This document shows positions 58,700-64,000 of a stretch of 64,000 nt of DNA, piece by piece. Location: positions 75,020 to 139,019 of the forward strand of contig CAJMST010000005.1 in NCBI GenBank assembly GCA_905216145.1. Reading direction: 5' to 3'. How positions within the stretch are numbered: the stretch's first letter is position 1; each line of letters starts with the position of its first letter. Position numbers and translations under genes: made by a program. Source of the DNA: an uncultured bacterium. Its GTDB lineage: Bacteria; Actinomycetota; Coriobacteriia; Coriobacteriales; Coriobacteriaceae. Below the pieces are notes generated by a model. The model worked only from the letters and a program-made list of their open reading frames with translations, was not told the DNA's origin and searched no databases.

Positions 58700-59743
58700 C
58701 TACTCGAAATATTGGAACTTGTTGGTTGAGAAGGCGAATGTGACGACGAAGCCTTCGCCGGGCTCGGATGCTGCGGTGACGTCGATGCCCATCTTGGAGC
58801 ACAGACGCGCCACCAGGTAGAGGCCGATGCCCGTTGCGCGCTTGGTGGTGCGGCCGTTGTCGCCGGTAAAACCCTTCTCGAACACGCGCGGCAGGTCTGC
58901 CGCACACACGCCGCAGCCGTTGTCCGCGACGGTAAGCTCGATGCGCTCGCTTGCCAGGCCCTCGTCCAGCAACGCGCCCGAAAACATGATCTTCGCGCCG
59001 TCCTCACGCGCGTATTTAATGCTGTTCTGAATGAGCTGGCCCAGAATAAACTCGAGCCACTTCTCGTCGGTAAAGACCTCGAAGTCGAGGTTCTCGCACA
59101 CCGGAGCCACGTGCGCCGCGATGAGCTCGCGCGCGTTGGCTTTAATCGCGCCCGTCACCAAGGTCTTGAGATCCCAGCGGCGAATCAGGTAGTCGCGCTC
59201 CACAACCTCCGAGCGCGCATAGTAGAGCGCCTGGTCGATATAGCGCTCCACGCGGGCAAGCTCGCGACCGAGGTCATCTACGCGCGACAGATCGTCTTCG
59301 CTGCCGTCCAGGTTTTCCAAAATCAGGTGGGCTGCCGCCAGGGGCAGCTTGGCCTCGTGGACCCAGCTCTCGATATAGTCGCGATAATCATCGGTCTGGC
59401 GCCGGCCTTCGGCAACCTCGTCGCAGGCAGCTTTGCCCACCCGGCGCAAGACCTCGTACTCAAGCTCGCCCTCGGCATACGTCGGGCACTGGACCATCTC
59501 CTGCACCCATGCGGGACTTTCCAGCTCCTCGGCCGCGCGCTCCAGCTGATGCAGAAAACGACGACGGCGCGCATACTCGATCACAATGCCGAGCATGCCA
59601 AAGACAAAGGACACGCAGACCGCCACGACCACGATAGAAACGGGTGCGCCGGCGACCGTCAGCACAAAACAGCTCAGCAGCACGCCGCACGTCCACACGG
59701 CGACGGGAAGCAACGCATCTTTAAAGAATTTGCCAAACGACAT
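58700..59743 (-). CDS. Sensor histidine kinase, BceS-like
   Basis: The 347-residue kinase has two N-terminal membrane helices with almost no outer loop, as in intramembrane-sensing BceS kinases. The phosphorylated His is in ESWVHEAKLPL, and the ATP-binding boxes are NSIKYA (N), VADNGCGV (G1) and RATGIGLYL (G2). It pairs with the response regulator 9 bp upstream. No BceAB-type ABC transporter is in the window. Confidence 0.92.
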   Translation of the reverse strand: MSFGKFFKDALLPVAVWTCGVLLSCFVLTVAGAPVSIVVVAVCVSFVFGMLGIVIEYARRRRFLHQLERAAEELESPAWVQEMVQCPTYAEGELEYEVLRRVGKAACDEVAEGRRQTDDYRDYIESWVHEAKLPLAAAHLILENLDGSEDDLSRVDDLGRELARVERYIDQALYYARSEVVERDYLIRRWDLKTLVTGAIKANARELIAAHVAPVCENLDFEVFTDEKWLEFILGQLIQNSIKYAREDGAKIMFSGALLDEGLASERIELTVADNGCGVCAADLPRVFEKGFTGDNGRTTKRATGIGLYLVARLCSKMGIDVTAASEPGEGFVVTFAFSTNKFQYFE

Positions 59744-59752
59744 AGCCGGCCC

Positions 59753-60424
59753 CTAGACCGAATAGCCTTGGCCGCGATGCGTAGTCAAATACCCCTTGAT
59801 GCCGATTTTTTCGAGCGTGGTGCGCAGGCGGTTGATGTTGACGGTGAGCGTATTGTCGTCCACGAAGGCGTCGGAGTCCCACAGGTCCTGCATGATGGCC
59901 GAGCGCGAGACGATCTTGCCCGCGCGGCTCAGAAGCAGCGAGAGGATACGCAGCTCGTTTTTGGTGAGCTCGGTGCTGGTGCCCGCTTGCGTGTTGGTGA
60001 CCATGGAGCGGGCGAGGTCGAGCTCCAGTCCCTTGTGGACAAGTGTGCTGCGCTCGCCTGGCGCCGCGGTGCGACGCAGCAGTGCGTTGATGCGCGCCAC
60101 AAGCACACGGGCGCTGTAAGGCTTGGGAACAAAGTCGTCCGCGCCGAGCGTCATGGCCATAACCTCGTCGATCTCGGTCGTGCGCGACGTGAGAACGATG
60201 ATGGGAACCTCGGATTCGCGGCGAACCTCGTGGCAGATATGCTGGCCGTCCTTGACGGGAAGCGTGAGGTCGAGCAGCACCAGGTCGGGCACGGCGGCGA
60301 GAATATCGCGCGAGACATGCTCAAACGATTCGCAGGCCTCGACTTCAAACCCGGCGCGGGCAAGGATGTCGACAAGCTCACGACGAATGGGCTCGTCGTC
60401 CTCAACGATATAGATCAGCGCCAT
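59753..60424 (-). CDS. OmpR-family response regulator, BceR-like
   Basis: The 223-residue protein has a receiver domain (IVEDDEPIRRELVDIL; phosphoacceptor Asp in LVLLDLTLPVKDG; late Lys in DFVPKPY) and a winged-helix output domain ending LTTHRGQGYSV. It is co-transcribed with the kinase. Antimicrobial-peptide or bacitracin response is inferred from the kinase type. Confidence 0.93.
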   Translation of the reverse strand: MALIYIVEDDEPIRRELVDILARAGFEVEACESFEHVSRDILAAVPDLVLLDLTLPVKDGQHICHEVRRESEVPIIVLTSRTTEIDEVMAMTLGADDFVPKPYSARVLVARINALLRRTAAPGERSTLVHKGLELDLARSMVTNTQAGTSTELTKNELRILSLLLSRAGKIVSRSAIMQDLWDSDAFVDDNTLTVNINRLRTTLEKIGIKGYLTTHRGQGYSV

Positions 60425-60601
60425 TGATTCCGCTCCCCTCTTGGTTGTCTTGTCCCATTATGACCGCAAAGCTGCAGGTACACGCCTCGCGCGGTGCCAG
60501 GTGACAGAACTGTTCGCGAGCGGGGGCGTTTTGTCCGCCTCGCACTCGCAGCGGTGGCGGGGACCAAAATGATTCTTTAATCCCCGTCCCAGAAAAATCA
60601 T

Positions 60602-61309
60602 TTAGCGGCGGGCGCGGAGCTTTTCGTAGCCTTCGGCGAAGAAGGCGACCGTGGCGGCGTCGGCCTCGGCGGCGTCCGTCTCGGTTGCGGGGACCACGCC
60701 GTGCTCGTCACTCACCAGGAACAGCGCGCCCTTGAGCTGCGCGGGAATGTCCACGCGCGTGACCGGGATGCCCTTGGTCTGGGCCAGCTGCTCAATGAGC
60801 GTCGCCGTGCCGCACAGACACTCGTCCGCTGGCGCCACAAAGGCCAGCTCGCCGTTATCGACGGCGGCGAGCAGCTCGGGCGCCACGCCGGTTTCGTCGG
60901 CCTCGGAGCGGGCCTCGGCGGAGCGGGCACGTAGCGCCTTGGCCGACGTATCGGCCAGCGGCTCGTACTCGCCCACCGTCATGGCGGCGTTGCCGTTGAT
61001 GTCGATCACCAGCATGAGCACGCCGTCGTGTGCGGTGTAATCACCCTCGGCAAGCGACCACTCAACGTGTTGTTTGGCCCAGCTGAGCATGTTGTGGGTA
61101 AGCGGCTCGCCCTGCACCAGGCGCTCGGACAGCGCGCGAATGTGGCGGTTGAGCATGGGCACCTTTTTGTTGGACATGCGCCAGCGACAGATAAGTGCGG
61201 GCTTGTCGAGCGTAAACTTCTCGACCGCCTCCTGATTGGCGCAAAAGTCCTCGTACGCACGCTGATCCTCGGCATTGCCAAACAGCTCGGCATCATCAAT
61301 CTGGGGCAT
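60602..61309 (-). CDS. Conserved-looking protein of unknown function
   Basis: From the ATG at 61309 (AAAGG 8 nt upstream) the 235-residue protein has no membrane segment. The N-terminal half contains CRWRMSNKKVPMLNRHIRA, the central part VLMLVIDINGNAAMTVGEY, and the C-terminal half an Ala-rich region with CLCGTATLIEQLAQTKGIPV. An aminotransferase class IV-like pattern was considered but is not convincing. It precedes the purH terminator; function unassigned. Confidence 0.6.
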   Translation of the reverse strand: MPQIDDAELFGNAEDQRAYEDFCANQEAVEKFTLDKPALICRWRMSNKKVPMLNRHIRALSERLVQGEPLTHNMLSWAKQHVEWSLAEGDYTAHDGVLMLVIDINGNAAMTVGEYEPLADTSAKALRARSAEARSEADETGVAPELLAAVDNGELAFVAPADECLCGTATLIEQLAQTKGIPVTRVDIPAQLKGALFLVSDEHGVVPATETDAAEADAATVAFFAEGYEKLRARR

Positions 61310-61349
61310 GGTCATACCTTTCGTGTTAGTCATTCCGTCCTCTTATACC

Positions 61350-61385
61350 AAAAAGACGGCCCTCCAAACGGAGCGACCGTCTTTT
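61350..61385 (-). terminator. Terminator of purH
   Basis: AAAAAGACGG (61350-61359) and CCGTCTTTT (61377-61385) pair, with inner bases GGAG/CTCC-type extending the stem and a minus-strand T-run. Confidence 0.8.
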
Positions 61386-61414
61386 GCAGAGATTATTTTG
61401 TCCCAGGGCGAAAC

Positions 61415-63022
61415 TTAGTGCCTAAAATGCCTGGCCCCCGTGAAGACCATCGCAATACCATGCTCGTTGCAGGCCTGGATGCTCTCGTCGTCGCGCTTGG
61501 AGCCGCCGGGCTGGATGATGCAGGTCACACCATGCTCGGCAAGCACGTCGACGTTGTCGCGGAACGGGAAGAACGCGTCGCTTGCGCAGGCAAAGCCGCC
61601 CTTCTCCACGCCCTCGCGCTCGCAGAAGTCCTCGGCACGCTCGCAGGCAAGCAGCGCAGAGTCAACGCGGTTGGGCTGACCGGGGCCCATGCCAATGCCG
61701 GCCTTGCCCTTGGAGACCAGGATGGCGTTGGACTTAACGCCCTTGCAGACCTTCCAGGCAAACTCGAGCTCGGCCATCTCGGCGTCGGTGGGCTTGCGGT
61801 CGGTGGGGAACGTAAAGGTCGCGGGATCCTCGGTCACGTGGTCGACTTCCTGCACCAGCATGCCGCCGTCGACGGAACGCAGCTCCACCTTGGCGCCGTG
61901 GTCCACGCCGCCGGTAGCCAGCACGCGCAGGTTGGGGCGCTTAGCCATGCGCTCGAGCGCCTCATCGGTGTAGCTCGGGGCGATGATGACCTCGACGAAC
62001 TGCTTGTTCTGATCGGCGAAGTGCTCAACCAGATCAAAGGGAACCTCGCGGTTGCAGGCGATGATGCCGCCAAAGGCGCTCTTGGGATCGCAGGCGAAGG
62101 CGCGGTCGTAGGCGGCCGTGATGTCCTCGGCAACGGCGGAACCGCAGGGGTTCTGGTGCTTGAGGATCACGCAGGCCGGCTCGTCAAACTCGCGGACCAG
62201 GTTCCAGGCGGCGTCGGCATCCAGATAGTTGTTGTAGCTGAGTGGCTTGCCCTGGATCTGCTCGGAGCCCACGAGCGGGAACTGCGAGCTCGCAGTGTTC
62301 TCGCAGCCCTCGGCAAAGCGGTAGACCGTAGCCTTCTGCTGAGGATTCTCGCCATAGCGCAGGTCGTCGACCTTCTCCAGCGAGATCTCGAGCTTGGCAG
62401 AGGTGTCCGCCACGTCGCTTGCCTGGGCGGCAAGCCAACGGGAGATAGCCGTATCGTAGGCGGCGGTGGTCTGGTAGACCTTCACCTGCAGGCGACGACG
62501 GGTGGAAAGCGTGGTGCAGCCACCGGTCTCGCGCATCTCGGCCAGGACGGCATCATAGTCGGCCGGGTCGGAGATGACGGTAACGCTCGCGGCGTTCTTG
62601 GCGGCAGAGCGCAGCATGGAAGGACCACCGATGTCGATGTGCTCAATGGCATCCGCGAAGGTGACCTCGGGGTTGGCGACGGTCTTCTCGAACTCGTACA
62701 GGTTGACGACGACCAGGTCGATCAGCTTAATGCCGTGCTGAGCGGCCTCCTGCATGTGCTGCTCGGAATCGCGGCGGGCCAGCAGCGCGCCGTGGACCTT
62801 GGGGTGCAGCGTCTTGACGCGGCCGTCCATCATCTCGGGATAGCCCGTGAACTCCTCGATGGGGGTTACGGGAACGCCCGCGTCCTCGATGGCACGAGCC
62901 GTGCCGCCCGTAGAGATGATCTCGACGCCAAAGTCGTCAACCAGCGTCCGTGCGAAATCGACGACGCCCGTCTTATCGGTAACCGAGATCAACGCGCGTG
63001 CGATCTTCACATCAGATCCCAT
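61415..63022 (-). CDS. purH: Bifunctional AICAR formyltransferase / IMP cyclohydrolase
   Basis: The 535-residue enzyme has an N-terminal MGS-type cyclohydrolase (ALISVTDKTGVVDFARTL, GTARAIEDAGV, GRVKTLHPKVHGALLARRD) and a C-terminal AICARFT domain with LRYGENPQQKATVYR and KHQNPCG. It completes the last two steps of IMP synthesis. No other purine gene is adjacent. Confidence 0.96.
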   Translation of the reverse strand: MGSDVKIARALISVTDKTGVVDFARTLVDDFGVEIISTGGTARAIEDAGVPVTPIEEFTGYPEMMDGRVKTLHPKVHGALLARRDSEQHMQEAAQHGIKLIDLVVVNLYEFEKTVANPEVTFADAIEHIDIGGPSMLRSAAKNAASVTVISDPADYDAVLAEMRETGGCTTLSTRRRLQVKVYQTTAAYDTAISRWLAAQASDVADTSAKLEISLEKVDDLRYGENPQQKATVYRFAEGCENTASSQFPLVGSEQIQGKPLSYNNYLDADAAWNLVREFDEPACVILKHQNPCGSAVAEDITAAYDRAFACDPKSAFGGIIACNREVPFDLVEHFADQNKQFVEVIIAPSYTDEALERMAKRPNLRVLATGGVDHGAKVELRSVDGGMLVQEVDHVTEDPATFTFPTDRKPTDAEMAELEFAWKVCKGVKSNAILVSKGKAGIGMGPGQPNRVDSALLACERAEDFCEREGVEKGGFACASDAFFPFRDNVDVLAEHGVTCIIQPGGSKRDDESIQACNEHGIAMVFTGARHFRH

Positions 63023-63299
63023 GCAGTCCTCCTGTCTGGTACGCCGCCGTGCTCTGTGAGTCGGTGATACGTCGATCTGCAGCGCTCGCGCAGCGGCATT
63101 GAAAATACTGATTCAATGTAGCGCATCGAGCGCATCGATGCACCCCGCAACGGGCGCATATGCAGAAAAAGTTTGTGAGCGGAGGCGATGGGCACGGCAC
63201 CGGGCACGGTGAGTTCATGGAACACAGGGGCACCATAATTAGATGCCAATAGCGTGGTAGAACTGTGCTCGTTATGCATCCGCAAAAGAAAGAGGCACC

Positions 63300-63941
63300 A
63301 TGGTCTCGCGGGTTCTCTACCGACCGTTTGATACCGAAGACTTCGACGCCATCGCGCTGATTCTGCAGCAGCTTTGGCATAACAATTCGGATAACGATGA
63401 GTACAACCGCCTTGAGGCCGCGTGCGACCTCGCCTACTGCCTTTCGTCGTCGACGTTTTCACAGGTTGCGGTGATTGACGGCGAGGCGCGCGGCATTGCA
63501 CTTGCACGTGCAGGACAGAACTCCGGCGTCACTATCAACGAGCATTGGATGGATACCGAACGCGCGCTGCTATCGCAGATGCGTGAGCTAGAGCCTGATG
63601 CCTGCGCCGAGTATCTCTCGTTTGTGCGCGCAACCATCCGAACCAACAACCGCCTGCTCGAGAGCAGCCCGTTGCCGCACGACAACGAGGTCACGCTGCT
63701 TGCCGTGGATCGCGATGTCCATGGCCTGGGCGTTGGCACGGTTCTGCTCGATGCCGCGGTCTCGCACCTATCCTCGCTTGGAGCGACGAGGGCGCACCTG
63801 TACACCGACTCCAACTGCTCGTGGAAGTTTTACGAGCTGCACGGCTTTAAGCGCACGGCCACGCACCGCGCCAACCGCGAAGAGCGCCGCCACGACATGC
63901 CGCGCGAAAGCTTCCTCTACGAACTCGATCTAACAGCCTAA
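63300..63941 (+). CDS. GNAT-family N-acetyltransferase
   Basis: The 213-residue protein carries the acetyl-CoA-binding segment LLAVDRDVHGLGVGTVLLDAA (motif A, R/Q-x-x-G-x-G/A-like) and the later LYTDSNCSWKFYELHGFKRT, typical of GNAT enzymes. The substrate is unknown. AGGCACC precedes the ATG. It is divergent from purH. Confidence 0.85.
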   Translation: MVSRVLYRPFDTEDFDAIALILQQLWHNNSDNDEYNRLEAACDLAYCLSSSTFSQVAVIDGEARGIALARAGQNSGVTINEHWMDTERALLSQMRELEPDACAEYLSFVRATIRTNNRLLESSPLPHDNEVTLLAVDRDVHGLGVGTVLLDAAVSHLSSLGATRAHLYTDSNCSWKFYELHGFKRTATHRANREERRHDMPRESFLYELDLTA

Positions 63942-64000
63942 ATCTGGCAGTTAGGGACGCTCCTTTTAATATGAGCAGGACATTGTCAAGAGGCAAAATC

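Noticed and set aside
61028..63067. Long plus-strand open frame (about 679 codons) opposite purH
   Set aside because: Antisense mirror of purH and the unknown gene next to it; no family resemblance or ribosome site.

Overview
The window looks like chromosome from a Coriobacteriia gut actinobacterium, most likely Collinsella. This is inferred from the high-GC coding style, the mix of PTS sugar systems with actinobacterial housekeeping genes, and the gene content; no 16S rRNA gene is present to confirm it. There are about 50 protein genes, one tRNA, two truncated gene copies, and many intergenic inverted repeats. I found no CRISPR array, rRNA operon, prophage or intact insertion sequence.

Layout. 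1-5.5 kb: 3' part of a Fic-domain gene, a broken DeoR-regulator copy, and a divergent pair of a lactose-type PTS permease and a TIM-barrel-like protein with a GntR regulator. 5.5-8.8 kb: intact DeoR regulator, galM, an orphan mannose-type EIIB that lacks the active-site His, and tRNA-Thr(CGT). 9-19.1 kb: an N-acetylgalactosamine/tagatose-type cluster (yhcH, a hexose kinase of the LacC type, a LacX-like epimerase, nagA, agaS, a GntR regulator, and a mannose-family PTS with IIA, YajC, IIB, IIC and IID). DasR/NagR-like operators lie in front of agaS and the PTS operon. 19-30 kb: a DUF2975/XRE pair, an isocitrate/isopropylmalate-type dehydrogenase, a hydroxyacid dehydrogenase with a His/Cys-rich tail, DegV, the ribosome hibernation factor with a structured leader, and a solute-binding lipoprotein with a long leader.

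30-43 kb is housekeeping: comF, ricT-holB-tmk, topA, hypB-hypA, tatC-tatA, a STAS protein and an aminotransferase. 43-53 kb: nhaA, ppaC, then a beta-glucoside module (ROK glucokinase, lactose/cellobiose PTS IIA-IIB-IIC, GH1 6-phospho-beta-glucosidase, GntR, mannose-6-phosphate isomerase). 53-64 kb: pcrA, uppP, universal stress protein, a BceRS-like two-component pair, an unknown protein, purH and a GNAT acetyltransferase.

How it fits together. The genes suggest an organism that takes up amino sugars and beta-glucosides by PTS, consistent with mucin and plant-glycan foraging. In the GalNAc-type cluster, imported sugar phosphate would be deacetylated by NagA, isomerised and deaminated by AgaS, and phosphorylated by the LacC-type kinase. 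The tagatose-bisphosphate aldolase step is not encoded here. The most unusual material lies between genes: two distinct operator motifs at PTS promoters, several classes of palindromic element with 14-25 bp arms, and two candidate structured RNA leaders.
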